A DNA stretch of 64,000 nt from Caulobacteraceae bacterium (lineage in GTDB: Bacteria; Pseudomonadota; Alphaproteobacteria; Caulobacterales; Caulobacteraceae): contig DAIDGR010000042.1 of assembly GCA_027452265.1 (NCBI GenBank), positions 40,640 to 104,639 of the forward strand. Reading direction: 5' to 3'. The notes beneath the pieces were generated by a model, which was not told the origin of the DNA, searched no databases, and was given only the letters and a program-made list of their open reading frames with translations. Below, piece after piece: positions 20,768-29,739 of this stretch. Position 1 is the stretch's first letter. The number at the start of each line of letters is the position of its first letter. A program made the position numbers and the translations under genes.

Positions 20768-21304
20768 TCAGCGCGGGGCGAGGATCATCACCATCTGACG
20801 GCCTTCCATGCGCGGCTCGTATTCGACCTTGGCCACGGGATCGAAGTCGGTCTTGACCTGCTGCAGAAGCTTCATGCCGAGCTCGGGGTGCCGCATCTCG
20901 CCGCCGCGAAAGCGCAGGGTCACCTTGACCTTGTCGCCCTCCTCGAAGAAGCGATGCATGGCCTTGGCCTTCACCTCGTAGTCGTGCACGTCGATGTTCG
21001 GCCGGAGCTTGATCTCCTTGACCTCGACCAGCTTCTGGCGCTTGCGCGCCTCGTTCTTCTTTTTCTGTTCCTGGAACTTGAACTTGCCGAAGTCGAGGAT
21101 CTTGCACACCGGCGGATCGGCGTTCGGCGAGACTTCCACCAGGTCCAGCCCCGCCTCCACCGCCGCCTCGAGCGCCGCCGAGGTCGGCATGACCCCCTGC
21201 TTGTCGCCATTCTGATCGATGAGGAGGACGCGCGGCACGCGAATATCCTCGTTGATCCGGTGGGTATCCTTCGGCGGCGGGGTGGGCATCAGGGGACGGC
21301 GAAT
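20768..21304 (-). CDS. infC: Translation initiation factor IF-3 (probable AUU start)
   Basis: IF-3, 178 residues when read from ATT 21302-21304 ([13 protein letters not shown]). It binds the 30S subunit, prevents premature 50S joining and proofreads the start codon. The N-domain has [18 protein letters not shown], the linker is the Lys-rich [15 protein letters not shown], and the C-domain includes [19 protein letters not shown]. An ATG at 21289 would give 173 residues but is 23 nt from the only good ribosome-binding site, GAGGAG at 21313-21318, whereas the ATT is 8 nt from it. AUU starts are characteristic of infC and underlie autoregulation. No rpmI-rplT follow. Confidence 0.95.
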   Translation of the reverse strand: MRRPLMPTPPPKDTHRINEDIRVPRVLLIDQNGDKQGVMPTSAALEAAVEAGLDLVEVSPNADPPVCKILDFGKFKFQEQKKKNEARKRQKLVEVKEIKLRPNIDVHDYEVKAKAMHRFFEEGDKVKVTLRFRGGEMRHPELGMKLLQQVKTDFDPVAKVEYEPRMEGRQMVMILAPR

Positions 21305-21318
21305 AGGCGAGGCTCCTC
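21302..21318 (-). promoter_or_regulatory. infC ribosome-binding site and AUU start codon
   Basis: GAGGAG (21313-21318), an 8-nt spacer and the in-frame ATT (21302-21304) define the start. Known biology: IF-3 discriminates against non-AUG starts, so an AUU start lets it repress its own synthesis. Confidence 0.75.
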
Positions 21319-21426
21319 AGTGACCTGAACGGGTGCAGTTATCATAGGCGCGGAAGATCACGGCGTCTCGCGCCGGATTCCACGGCCTCGATATGAGCAA
21401 GGATCGCGAAAGGATCAAGACGCCGT

Positions 21427-22389
21427 TCACGCCCTGTCTCCCTGGCGCAACAGTTCAAGCGTCGTCGCGATCACCTCGGCCGGCGCCAGATCGGCCAGGA
21501 CCGGCCGGCGCAGGATGCTCACCTGTCCGCGCGGCGCGTTCAGGGCCGGGTCGGAGTCGGCCGAAAACAGGACCAGGGACGGGGCGCCGGCGGCGGCCAG
21601 CAAGTGCATCGGCCCGGTGTCGTTGCCCACCGCGAGCCGCGCCTTGGCGCCAAGGCGCGCCAGCTCGATGAGGCTCGTGCGTCCGGTGAAGTCCATGGCC
21701 TGAGGGGCCAGGGCCTGAATCCCCGCCGCCGCGTCCCGCTCGGCCAGGCCCCCCACGATCGCCACCTCGAACCCCGCCGCCAGCACGGCCTCCGCCAGGG
21801 CGCCATAGCTGGCGCTGGGCCACAGCTTGAGCGGCCGTCGCGCCGCGGCGCCTGGCGCCAGGAGAACCAGCCGCGAGTCGCTGGCCGAGGGCTGTCCGGG
21901 CTCGAGCATCCAGCGGACGTCCGGTCCGGGGGCCTGGCCGGGCCCGCAGGGCGTCGGCGGGAACACCCGGGCGAGGTTGAGTTGATCGGCCTCTCGCTCC
22001 AGGGCGTGCAGGCCGCGGCGCCTGACGCGGTCCTGCGGAAGGGCGCAGCCGAAGGCCGTTCCGGACCAGACGGGCGGGGCCGGCCGCAGGGCCTGGAAGA
22101 GGAGGTTGGTGCGGTCGTTGGCCTGCAGGTCATAGACCCGGTCATAGCGCGCGCGGCGCAGGCGCCGCACCAGACCGAGCCACGCGTCGAACCGCTCGGG
22201 GCGACCGTCGCTCTCGACCGCGTCGAACCAGGGCGAGGCTCTGGCGACGTCGACGAAGGGCGGGGTGGTCAGGAGGGTGATATGGGCCTCCGGGTGGCCG
22301 CGCCTCAGCCGGGCGAAGGCGGCCATGGAGAGCACCACGTCGCCAAGCGCCGAGAGCTTGATGACCAGAATGCGCTCAGCCTCGCTCAC
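21427..22389 (-). CDS. Glycosyltransferase family 9 (heptosyltransferase-like)
   Basis: GT9-family protein of 320 residues, GT-B fold, related to ADP-heptose:LPS heptosyltransferases. The N-terminus has ILVIKLSALGDVVLSM and the C-terminal donor domain has LAPGAAARRPLKLWP and the GNDTGPMHLLAAAG signature. The start is GTG 22389, overlapping the stop of the upstream GT4 gene (GTGA); open frame further upstream is only readthrough of that gene in another frame. Likely acts at the cytoplasmic face on LPS core or another surface glycan. The exact sugar is unknown. Last gene of the glmS-galU-GT4-GT9 series. Confidence 0.88.
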   Translation of the reverse strand: MSEAERILVIKLSALGDVVLSMAAFARLRRGHPEAHITLLTTPPFVDVARASPWFDAVESDGRPERFDAWLGLVRRLRRARYDRVYDLQANDRTNLLFQALRPAPPVWSGTAFGCALPQDRVRRRGLHALEREADQLNLARVFPPTPCGPGQAPGPDVRWMLEPGQPSASDSRLVLLAPGAAARRPLKLWPSASYGALAEAVLAAGFEVAIVGGLAERDAAAGIQALAPQAMDFTGRTSLIELARLGAKARLAVGNDTGPMHLLAAAGAPSLVLFSADSDPALNAPRGQVSILRRPVLADLAPAEVIATTLELLRQGDRA

Positions 22390-23588
22390 GCCGTCAGGTT
22401 CCTGCCCGGGGGGTGTGGCCACGTCTCCAGCACCTGGCGATAGAGGGTGAAGCTCGCGGCGACCATGCGCTCGAGCGAGTGGTTCGCGGCAATGTGCGTC
22501 CGCGCGGCCTGGCCCAGCCTGGCGCGCGTCTCGCGTGGGAGGTTCAGGGCCGTGATCAGGGCCTGGGTCCAGGCCTCCGCATCCCCCGGGGGTACGAGCC
22601 AGCCGGTGACCCCCGGCCGCACGGTCTCGGTCACGGCGCCCAGATCCGAGGCGATCACCGCCGCGCCCATGGCCCCCGCTTCGGCGACGCCCCGGCCGAA
22701 CGATTCCGGGGCTGTGGAGGGCGCCACGACGAGGTCGGCCGCCAGATAGGCCGCGGGCATGTCCTCCAGAGGGCCCGGCAGGCGCACCCACGCGCCCAGT
22801 CCCAGCCGTTCGGCCAGATCAGCGAGGCGCCTCGCCTCGCCCGCCCGTTCCTCGCTCCCGGCCAGGACCAGGACCGGCGGTTCGCCGATGAGACGGTCAG
22901 GCGAAAGGCGCGCCAGGGTCTCGATCATGAAAGCCTGACCCTTCCAGCCGGTCAGGCGGGCGGCGATGAGGATCACCGGGGCGGAAACGTCCTCGGCAAG
23001 GCCCATGGCGCGGCGGGCGTCCAGGACCCGGCTCATGGGCACGGCGGCCGGGTCGAACCGGGCGACATCGATCCCCTCGGGCACGACATGCAGCCGCGTC
23101 GCCGCCGCGGGGTGTTCAGCCAGCACGTGGTCGCGGGTGAATTGGGAGTTGGCGATGACCGCGCATCCCTTCGTCATGACCCGATTGTAGAGGCGCTTGG
23201 GGGTCGATCCCGCCGCGTAGATCCCATGATAGGTGGCGACCAGGGGAACGCGCGCGGCGCGGCAGGCCAGGAGCGCGCTGAGCGCCGGGGCCCGCGAGCG
23301 GACATGCACGAGGTCGACCCGTTCGCGCCGGATCAGACGCCATAGCCTGAGGGCGTTGAGGGCGAGGCGGATCGGATCCTTGGCGTTCAGCGGCAGTCGG
23401 GCCAGCCGCGCCCCGCCGCGCAGGAGGTCCCGCTCCATCCCTCCACCGGCCGAAGCCACGAGCGATGTCGCCCCGGCGCGCGCCGCCGCCCGGGCGATGT
23501 CCAGGGTGACCTGCTCCACGCCTCCGGCCTCGAGGCGCGGCGTGACCTGCAACAGCACCATGCCCTTGGGCAGGTCGGGGCTGGCCAC
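22386..23588 (-). CDS. Glycosyltransferase family 4
   Basis: GT-B retaining glycosyltransferase of 400 residues. The N-domain begins LLQVTPRLEAGGVEQVTLDI, typical of GT4 acceptor domains; the donor domain contains LIAARLTGWKG and the E-x7-E-like segment PESFGRGVAEAGAMG, followed by VTGWLVPPGD. The start is GTG 23588. It is 12 bp downstream of galU and overlaps the GT9 gene, so all are probably co-transcribed. Likely role: surface polysaccharide or LPS assembly. Confidence 0.88.
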   Translation of the reverse strand: MASPDLPKGMVLLQVTPRLEAGGVEQVTLDIARAAARAGATSLVASAGGGMERDLLRGGARLARLPLNAKDPIRLALNALRLWRLIRRERVDLVHVRSRAPALSALLACRAARVPLVATYHGIYAAGSTPKRLYNRVMTKGCAVIANSQFTRDHVLAEHPAAATRLHVVPEGIDVARFDPAAVPMSRVLDARRAMGLAEDVSAPVILIAARLTGWKGQAFMIETLARLSPDRLIGEPPVLVLAGSEERAGEARRLADLAERLGLGAWVRLPGPLEDMPAAYLAADLVVAPSTAPESFGRGVAEAGAMGAAVIASDLGAVTETVRPGVTGWLVPPGDAEAWTQALITALNLPRETRARLGQAARTHIAANHSLERMVAASFTLYRQVLETWPHPPGRNLTA

Positions 23589-23600
23589 GGCGCGTGGGGC

Positions 23601-24497
23601 TCAGGCGCCCAAGGACGCGTTCAGGAGCTCGCTCAGGACGGCGCGAGCGGCGGCGCCCTGGTCGGGGTCCCTGAGTGCGAAGGCGGCATTGGCTCTGAGC
23701 AAACCGAGCGGATCGCCACAGTCGTAGGTCACGCCCTCATAGGCCAGGGCATGGAAGGGTTCGTGATCGAGCCGCGCGCGCATGGCGTCGGTGAGCTGGA
23801 TTTCGCCGCCGGCCCCCCGGCTGTGCGCGGCCAGGGCCTCGAACACCGTCGGCGAGAGGATGTAACGGCCCGAAATGAACAGGTTCGAGGGCTCGGTCCC
23901 CAGGGGGGGCTTTTCGACCATGCCGGTCATGCGCCTCAGGCGACCGTGAAAGCCCGGCGCGGTCTCTCCCAGGGCGACAATGCCGTATTTGTGCGTCTCG
24001 CCGTCCGGCGCGGGTTCGACGACGACGATGTTGCCGCCCACCGCGTCGTGCGCGGCCATGGCCTGGGAGAGGGCTCCGGGCGTCGCATCCATCAGCATGT
24101 CCGGCAGCATGACGGCGAAGGGCTCATCGCCGATGATGTCCCGGGCGCACCAGACCGCGTGGCCCAGGCCCAGCGGGGCCATCTGACGCACGAAGCTCAT
24201 CTCCCCCGGCCGCGCAACTTCCGCACGGAGGGTCTCCAGCATGGCTGTACGGCCCTTCTCCGCCAGGGCGGTCTCCAGCTCGACCGAGCGATCGAAATAG
24301 TCCTCGATGGCGCCCTGTCCGCGGCCCAGGACGATGACGAAGTGCTCGATGCCGGCGGCCCGGCCTTCCGCCACCACATGGGCGAGCATGGGCCGGTCGA
24401 ACACGTTCAACAGGTTTTTGGGCGTCGTCTTGGCGGCGGGAAGGTTGCGAGTTCCCAGCCCCGCCACCGGCAGGACCGCCTTGCGAATGCGCGTCAT
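23601..24497 (-). CDS. galU: UTP-glucose-1-phosphate uridylyltransferase (GalU family, variant active-site loop)
   Basis: Nucleotidyltransferase of 298 residues that in this family makes UDP-glucose. Family blocks: AVLPVAGLGTRNLPAAK, GGNIVVVEP, GMVEKP, GGEIQLTDAM. The nucleotide loop is unusual: it reads TTPKNLLNVFDRP where classical GalU has AIPKEMLPVVDKP, and the metal/sugar block is LPDMLMD rather than LPDDL. The catalytic-type Lys and the GGEIQLTD segment remain. It may therefore act on a related sugar-1-phosphate. It lies between glmS and two glycosyltransferases. Confidence 0.82.
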   Translation of the reverse strand: MTRIRKAVLPVAGLGTRNLPAAKTTPKNLLNVFDRPMLAHVVAEGRAAGIEHFVIVLGRGQGAIEDYFDRSVELETALAEKGRTAMLETLRAEVARPGEMSFVRQMAPLGLGHAVWCARDIIGDEPFAVMLPDMLMDATPGALSQAMAAHDAVGGNIVVVEPAPDGETHKYGIVALGETAPGFHGRLRRMTGMVEKPPLGTEPSNLFISGRYILSPTVFEALAAHSRGAGGEIQLTDAMRARLDHEPFHALAYEGVTYDCGDPLGLLRANAAFALRDPDQGAAARAVLSELLNASLGA

Positions 24498-24539
24498 CTG
24501 AAAGAGGGCCTCTTTGGCAGGGCGAAACGGGGCGGCCGA

Positions 24540-26360
24540 TTACTCGACCGTGACCGACTTGGCGAGGTTGCGGGGTTGGTCCACGTCCGCGCCCTTGGCG
24601 AGGCCCACCTGATAGGCGAGGAGCTGCAGCGGTACGGCGAAGATCAAGGGGGCGATCACCGGGTCGCAGGTCGGGGCGACGATGGTCCGCGCCTCGGCCG
24701 GGGCGTGGGCGAGCCCCTCCGCATCGGTGATCAGGACCACCTGGCCGTTGCGGGCGATGACCTCGCTCATGTTGGAACGGGTCTTCTCGAAGGCCGCGTC
24801 GCTGGGCGCCACGATGATCACCGGCGTCGACTCATCGATCAGGGCGATCGGCCCGTGCTTCATCTCGCCGGCGGCATAGCCCTCGGCGTGGATATAGCTG
24901 CCTTCCTTGAGCTTCAGCGCGCCCTCCAGGGCCAGGCCGTACATCGGGCCGCGGCCGAGATAGAGCACGTCGCGCGCCCGGGAGATCTCGAAAGCGATCG
25001 GCCGCAGGGCCTCCTCGGTGTCGGCAATGACCTGGGACAGAAGGCGCGGCGCCTCCAGCAGGGTCTGGACGAGGCGCTTTTCCTCGGCCGCATCGATGCG
25101 TCCGCGCTGACGGGCCGCGGCGACCACCAGGGAAATCAGGGCGGTGAGCTGGGCGGTGAAGGCCTTGGTGGACAGCACGCACACCTCGGGGCCGGCATGG
25201 GTGGGCCAGAGGTGGTCCACCTCACGCGACATGGTCGATTCGGGCGCGTTGACGATGGCCGCCGTGGTCAGGCCCTTGGCCTTGCACCAGCGCAGGGCCG
25301 CCAGGGTGTCGGCGGTCTCGCCCGACTGGGAGACGGCCACGGCCAGGGTCCCGGGCGCCACGGCAGGGTTGCGATAGCGGAACTCCGAGGCGACCTCGAC
25401 GTCGGTCGGCAGGCCGGCGATGTCCTCAAACAGATAGCGGGCGATCAGGGCGGCGTAATAGGCGGTCCCGCAGGCCAGAAGCTGGATCCGCGCGATGCGG
25501 GTGAAGTCGAAGGCGTCGGGCGCGCGCGCCTGGCCGCCGATCGGGTCGACATAGCTCGACAGGGTGTAGCGGCAGGCGTCCGGCTGGTCGTGAATCTCCT
25601 TTTCCATGAAGTGGCGATAATTGCCCTTCTCCACCAGGGCGGCGGAGGCGGCCACTGTGCGCACCTCGCGCTGCACGCGCACACCGTCGGCGTTGTAGAT
25701 TTCGGCCGAGGTCGGCCCGATGGCCACGTAGTCGCCCTCGTCGAGATAGGCGACGCGGTTGGTGAACGGCCCCACGGCCAGCGCGTCGGAGCCGATGAAC
25801 ATTTCGCCGTCGCCATAGCCCACCACCAGGGGGCTGCCGCGTCGGGCGCCCAGCACGAGCTGGGTTTCGCCCTCGATCAGCGCGCCCAGGGCATAGGCGC
25901 CGGTCAGACGGTTCAGGGCCGCCTTGAACGCCGCCAGGGGCGCCAGGCCCTGCTCCAGACCCTGGTCGATCAGGTGCGCGACCACCTCGGTATCGGTGTC
26001 GCTCTCGAAGGTGCGGCCGGCGGCGATCAGCTCGGCCTTGAGTTCGGCGAAGTTCTCGATGATGCCGTTGTGCACCAGCATGACCCGCCCGGCCTTTTGC
26101 GGGTGAGCGTTGCGCAGATTGGGCGCGCCGTGGGTGGCCCAGCGGGTGTGGCCAAGGCCCACCTGACCCTCCAGGGGCTCGGCCGCCAGCACCGCTTCCA
26201 GTTCGCGGATGCGGCCCTGGGCGCGCCGCCGGTCCAGGCCCTTGGGCGTGTGCACGGCGACCCCGGCGGAGTCATAACCGCGATATTCCAGGCGCTTGAG
26301 ACTTTCGATAACCCGGGGCGCAGCCGGCGTCTTGCCGACAATTCCGATGATGCCGCACAT
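24540..26360 (-). CDS. glmS: Glutamine-fructose-6-phosphate aminotransferase (isomerizing)
   Basis: 606 residues. The N-terminal class-II glutaminase domain starts MCGIIGIVG with the nucleophilic Cys right after the initiator Met; it also has RWATHGAP. Two SIS isomerase domains follow (ACGTAYYAALIARY, VAVSQSGETADT, MKHGPIALID, PRNLAKSVTVE). Catalyses glucosamine-6-phosphate synthesis for peptidoglycan and LPS. It faces glmM, which performs the next step, across a 171-bp region. No glmS ribozyme is recognisable upstream. Confidence 0.96.
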   Translation of the reverse strand: MCGIIGIVGKTPAAPRVIESLKRLEYRGYDSAGVAVHTPKGLDRRRAQGRIRELEAVLAAEPLEGQVGLGHTRWATHGAPNLRNAHPQKAGRVMLVHNGIIENFAELKAELIAAGRTFESDTDTEVVAHLIDQGLEQGLAPLAAFKAALNRLTGAYALGALIEGETQLVLGARRGSPLVVGYGDGEMFIGSDALAVGPFTNRVAYLDEGDYVAIGPTSAEIYNADGVRVQREVRTVAASAALVEKGNYRHFMEKEIHDQPDACRYTLSSYVDPIGGQARAPDAFDFTRIARIQLLACGTAYYAALIARYLFEDIAGLPTDVEVASEFRYRNPAVAPGTLAVAVSQSGETADTLAALRWCKAKGLTTAAIVNAPESTMSREVDHLWPTHAGPEVCVLSTKAFTAQLTALISLVVAAARQRGRIDAAEEKRLVQTLLEAPRLLSQVIADTEEALRPIAFEISRARDVLYLGRGPMYGLALEGALKLKEGSYIHAEGYAAGEMKHGPIALIDESTPVIIVAPSDAAFEKTRSNMSEVIARNGQVVLITDAEGLAHAPAEARTIVAPTCDPVIAPLIFAVPLQLLAYQVGLAKGADVDQPRNLAKSVTVE

Positions 26361-26531
26361 GTTTGGCTTGCGCGTCCTTTCGCTGGCGAGTCTGACGACG
26401 CTTCGTGACGGCGCCGCGATAAGCTAGTCTTAACGCGTGAAAGGCGAATAGGCACCGGCCGCCTTTCGCGCTTTCGCCCGGTTTGAGGCGAAACCTGTCC
26501 GGGCGCGGCCGATCTGGAGTCAAATCCACCC
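26361..26531. promoter_or_regulatory. Divergent glmS/glmM intergenic region with two GANTC sites
   Basis: The 171 bp between the start codons contain two GAGTC sequences (26388-26392 and 26517-26521), the CcrM methyltransferase target; the second lies 11 bp before the glmM ATG. With GcrA encoded in this window, cell-cycle methylation input to amino-sugar synthesis is possible, but GANTC also occurs within genes here. Confidence 0.35.
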
Positions 26532-27884
26532 ATGGGAAACCGGACCTATTTCGGAACTGACGGCATTCGCGGCCGGGCCAACCAGCATCCCATGACCGCC
26601 GAGGTGGCCCTGCGGGTGGGCCTCGCCGCCGGCAAGCTGTTCCGCTCCGAAGCGGATCGCCGGCACCTGGTGGTGATCGGCAAGGATACGCGCCTTTCCG
26701 GCTATATGATCGAGCCGGCCCTGGTGGCGGGCTTCACCAGCGTCGGCATGGATGTGCGTCTTTTCGGACCGTTGCCGACGCCGGCGGTGGCGATGATGAC
26801 CCGCTCCATGCGCGCCGATCTTGGGGTGATGATTTCGGCCTCGCACAACGACTTCGCTGACAACGGCATCAAGCTGTTCGGCCCCGACGGATACAAACTG
26901 TCGGACGAGATGGAGCTGGGTATCGAGGCCCTGATGGACGAGGGCCTGCAGGACGGCCTCGCCGCGCCGCGCGATCTTGGCCGGGTGGTGCGCATGGACG
27001 AGGCTCAGGCCCGCTATGTGGAGATCGTCAAGGCCTCCTTCCCCCGCGCGCTCAGCCTCAAGGGCCTTCGTGTGGTGATCGATTGCGCCAATGGCGCGGC
27101 CTATAAGGTGGCGCCCACCGCGCTCTATGAGCTGGGCGCCGAGGTGATCGAGATCGGCGTCTCGCCGAACGGCTTCAACATCAACGAGGATATCGGCTCG
27201 ACCCATCCGGAGGCCATGGTCCGGGCTGTGCGCGACTACCGGGCCGATGTCGGCCTGGCGCTGGATGGCGACGCCGACCGGATCGCCATCTGCGATGAGC
27301 GCGGTCAGGTGGTGGATGGCGACCAGATCATGGCCCTGATGGCGAAGGCCTGGTCCGACCAGGGCAAGCTCTCCAGCCCCGGGGTGGTGGCGACGGTGAT
27401 GTCGAACCTCGGCCTGGAGCGGTTCCTGGGCGAGCGCGGCCTGACGCTGGAGCGCACCGCCGTGGGCGACCGGGCGGTGATGCAGCGCATGCGTGAGGGC
27501 CGCTACAATCTGGGCGGCGAGGCCTCGGGCCACATCATCCTGTCGGACTATTCAACCACGGGCGATGGCCTGATCGCCGGCCTGCAGGTGCTGGCCGAGA
27601 TGATCCGCTCCGGCCAGCCGATGAGCGCGCTCGCCCGCCAGTTCGAGCCGGTGCCGCAGAAGCTGGAGAATGTCCGCTTCGCTTCCGGCAAGCCGCTGGA
27701 CAGCCCCGCGGTGAAGGACGCCATCGCCGCCGCCGAGGCCCGCCTGAACGGCTCCGGCCGGGTTCTCGTCCGCGCCTCGGGCACCGAGCCTCTGATCCGG
27801 ATCATGGCGGAGGGGGATGACGCCAAGCTGGTCGGCCAACTCGTCCGCGACATCGCCGGCGCGGTGAGGGCGGCGGCTGGGTAG
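26532..27884 (+). CDS. glmM: Phosphoglucosamine mutase
   Basis: Alpha-D-phosphohexomutase of 450 residues converting glucosamine-6-P to glucosamine-1-P. N-terminus YFGTDGIRG is GlmM-specific; the phosphoserine is Ser104 in [12 protein letters not shown]; the Mg2+ loop is LDGDADRI; the sugar-binding loop is GGEASGHII; the phosphate-binding loop is [12 protein letters not shown]. Divergent from glmS, forming a functional pair. Confidence 0.96.
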   Translation: MGNRTYFGTDGIRGRANQHPMTAEVALRVGLAAGKLFRSEADRRHLVVIGKDTRLSGYMIEPALVAGFTSVGMDVRLFGPLPTPAVAMMTRSMRADLGVMISASHNDFADNGIKLFGPDGYKLSDEMELGIEALMDEGLQDGLAAPRDLGRVVRMDEAQARYVEIVKASFPRALSLKGLRVVIDCANGAAYKVAPTALYELGAEVIEIGVSPNGFNINEDIGSTHPEAMVRAVRDYRADVGLALDGDADRIAICDERGQVVDGDQIMALMAKAWSDQGKLSSPGVVATVMSNLGLERFLGERGLTLERTAVGDRAVMQRMREGRYNLGGEASGHIILSDYSTTGDGLIAGLQVLAEMIRSGQPMSALARQFEPVPQKLENVRFASGKPLDSPAVKDAIAAAEARLNGSGRVLVRASGTEPLIRIMAEGDDAKLVGQLVRDIAGAVRAAAG

Positions 27885-27967
27885 GGATACCCCGTCGAGG
27901 GGGCCAGTCTCTCAATCCGCAACCTCGCCTCGGGCGTCCCCGCGCTCGGGGCTCCGCACGCCGGCGC

Positions 27968-29467
27968 TCAGATCTCCTGGTTGTATGCTCCCACCTGTGG
28001 CCAGGCGGCGAGGCGGGGTTTGACCTCCTGGTGGAACAGGGCCCGCATGTCGTCGGCCGAGGCGAGGCTCTCCACCACGACCACAAGTTCGGGCTTGTTG
28101 GACGAAGCCCGCACCAACAGCCAGGAGCCGTCCTCCAAGGTCACGCGCACGCCGTTGACGGTGAGCACGTCGCGGATGCGCCGGCCCAGGATCGCGCCTC
28201 CGGCGCGGGCCAGGGCCTCATAGGCGGCCACGACTTCCTCGACGACGGCGTACTTGGCCTCGTCGGCGCAGTGCGGGCTCATGGTGAGAGAGGTGTAGGC
28301 CACGGGCAGGGCGCGGCGCAGCTCGCTCAGGCGCTGGCCGGGATGGCGGTCGAGCATGGAAAGGATGGCGGCCGCCGCGGTGAGGCCGCAGTCATAGCCG
28401 CGTCCCAGCGGGGCGTTGAAGAAGAAGTGGCCCGACTTCTCGAAGCCCGCCAGGGCCCCGATCTCGGCGGTCTTGCGCTTGATGTAGCTATGGCCGGTCT
28501 TCCAGTAGACCACCTCGCAGCCGTGGGCTTTCAGAACCGGATCGGTGGCGAAGAGGCCGGTGGACTTCACGTCCACCACAAAGCGGGCGCCGGGGTGCAG
28601 GGGCGCGAGGTCGCGCGCCAGCATCAGCCCCATCTTGTCGGCGAAGATTTCCTCGCCGGTATCGTCGACCACCCCGCAACGGTCGCCATCGCCGTCGAAG
28701 CCGAGCGCCAGGTCCGCCCCATGTTCGCGCACCGCCGCAGCCATGGCGTGGAGCATCTCCACATCCTCGGGATTGGGGTTGTAGCGCGGGAAGGTCCAGT
28801 CGAGCTCGCAGTCCATCTCGATCACCTCGGCGCCCATGCGGCGCAGGGCCTCCGGCGCAAAGGCGGCGGCGGTGCCGTTGCCGCAGGCGCAGACCACGCG
28901 CAGGGGACGTGACAGCTTCGCCCGGGCGCTGACATCGGCGATGAACCGCTCGGCCACCCCGTCCAGGTGGGTCAGGGATCCGCCGGGGGCCGGCCGGGCC
29001 CCGCCCTCCAGCACCAGGGTCTTGAGCCGTCCGATCTCGTCCGGGCCAAAGGTGAGGGGCGGGGCGACGCCCATCTTGACCCCGGTCCAGCCGTTTTCAT
29101 TGTGGCTGGCCGTGACCATGGCGACGCCGGGCGCGGCGAGGTCGAACTGCGCGAAATAAGCCGTGGGCGAGAGCGCGAGGCCGATGTCCAGGACCTCGCA
29201 GCCAGAGGCCACGAGGCCCAGGGTCAGGGCCTGCTTCACCGACAGCGAATAGGAGCGGAAGTCGTGGCCGACGACCACGCGCCGCTCGCCGCGCTCCTGG
29301 AAATAGGCGCCCAGGCCCAGGCCCAGGGCCTCGACGCCCAGGAGATTCAACTCGGGCCCCAGGCGCCAGCGGGCGTCGTATTCGCGAAAGCCCGTCGCCT
29401 TGACCAGCGGCGTCGTCTCATAGGCGGCGGTGTTGGGCGACAGATCGTCTCGGGGGAGAAGCGGCAT
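27968..29467 (-). CDS. Phosphomannomutase/phosphoglucomutase
   Basis: Bifunctional-type hexose phosphate mutase of 499 residues (ManB/AlgC group). Phosphoserine Ser121 in VTASHNENGW; metal-binding loop GFDGDGDRCGVVDD; sugar-specificity loop GFEKSGHFFF; phosphate loop LVRASSNKPELVVVVES. Supplies mannose-1-P or glucose-1-P for surface sugars, consistent with the nearby galU and glycosyltransferases. Convergent with glmM (83-bp gap, no terminator seen). The last segment RASSNKPE replaces the usual RxSNTEP. Confidence 0.9.
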   Translation of the reverse strand: MPLLPRDDLSPNTAAYETTPLVKATGFREYDARWRLGPELNLLGVEALGLGLGAYFQERGERRVVVGHDFRSYSLSVKQALTLGLVASGCEVLDIGLALSPTAYFAQFDLAAPGVAMVTASHNENGWTGVKMGVAPPLTFGPDEIGRLKTLVLEGGARPAPGGSLTHLDGVAERFIADVSARAKLSRPLRVVCACGNGTAAAFAPEALRRMGAEVIEMDCELDWTFPRYNPNPEDVEMLHAMAAAVREHGADLALGFDGDGDRCGVVDDTGEEIFADKMGLMLARDLAPLHPGARFVVDVKSTGLFATDPVLKAHGCEVVYWKTGHSYIKRKTAEIGALAGFEKSGHFFFNAPLGRGYDCGLTAAAAILSMLDRHPGQRLSELRRALPVAYTSLTMSPHCADEAKYAVVEEVVAAYEALARAGGAILGRRIRDVLTVNGVRVTLEDGSWLLVRASSNKPELVVVVESLASADDMRALFHQEVKPRLAAWPQVGAYNQEI

Positions 29468-29493
29468 GGGAGGCTTTCGTACAGGAGGGCGGA

Positions 29494-29688
29494 TCAGGGG
29501 GTCTGGGCCGCCGCGGTGCGAGGCGGCGAAAGACCAGATGGGGTTGAGGCGGCCTTGCGCGAACCGATCGGTGACAGCTTGAGAAACGCCGCTTCGGGGG
29601 CGCCCGTTCCCTGCGGCCAGACGAGCGCCGCGGCGATCAGGACCGCGGCGAGGAGAAGGGCGAGCGGGTAGAAGACGCGGTCGCTCAT
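29494..29688 (-). CDS. Small hypothetical membrane protein
   Basis: 64-residue frame starting MSDRVFYPLALLLAAVLIAA: one predicted TM helix at residues 6-24, then a Pro/Ser/Ala-rich tail of about 40 residues. It lies 26 bp upstream of, and in the same direction as, the phosphomannomutase gene, and no gene overlaps it. No strong ribosome-binding site is visible. Similar tiny single-pass proteins are common and often missed. I do not recognise a family. Confidence 0.5.
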   Translation of the reverse strand: MSDRVFYPLALLLAAVLIAAALVWPQGTGAPEAAFLKLSPIGSRKAASTPSGLSPPRTAAAQTP

Positions 29689-29739
29689 GCGTGGGGCAGC
29701 CTATAGCGGCGCGGGGCCGCCCCCGCCACCATCTCCAGG

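Noticed and set aside
23751..26408. 885-codon open frame on the plus strand opposite galU and glmS
   Set aside because: Antisense to two clear enzymes; its product is a His/Gly/Arg-rich string with no fold or motif, a typical artefact of high-GC codon bias.
26361..26531. glmS ribozyme
   Set aside because: No conserved core sequence and this RNA class is not found in alphaproteobacteria.
27885..27967. Bidirectional terminator between glmM and the phosphomannomutase
   Set aside because: Only GC-rich sequence without a stable stem followed by a T-run.
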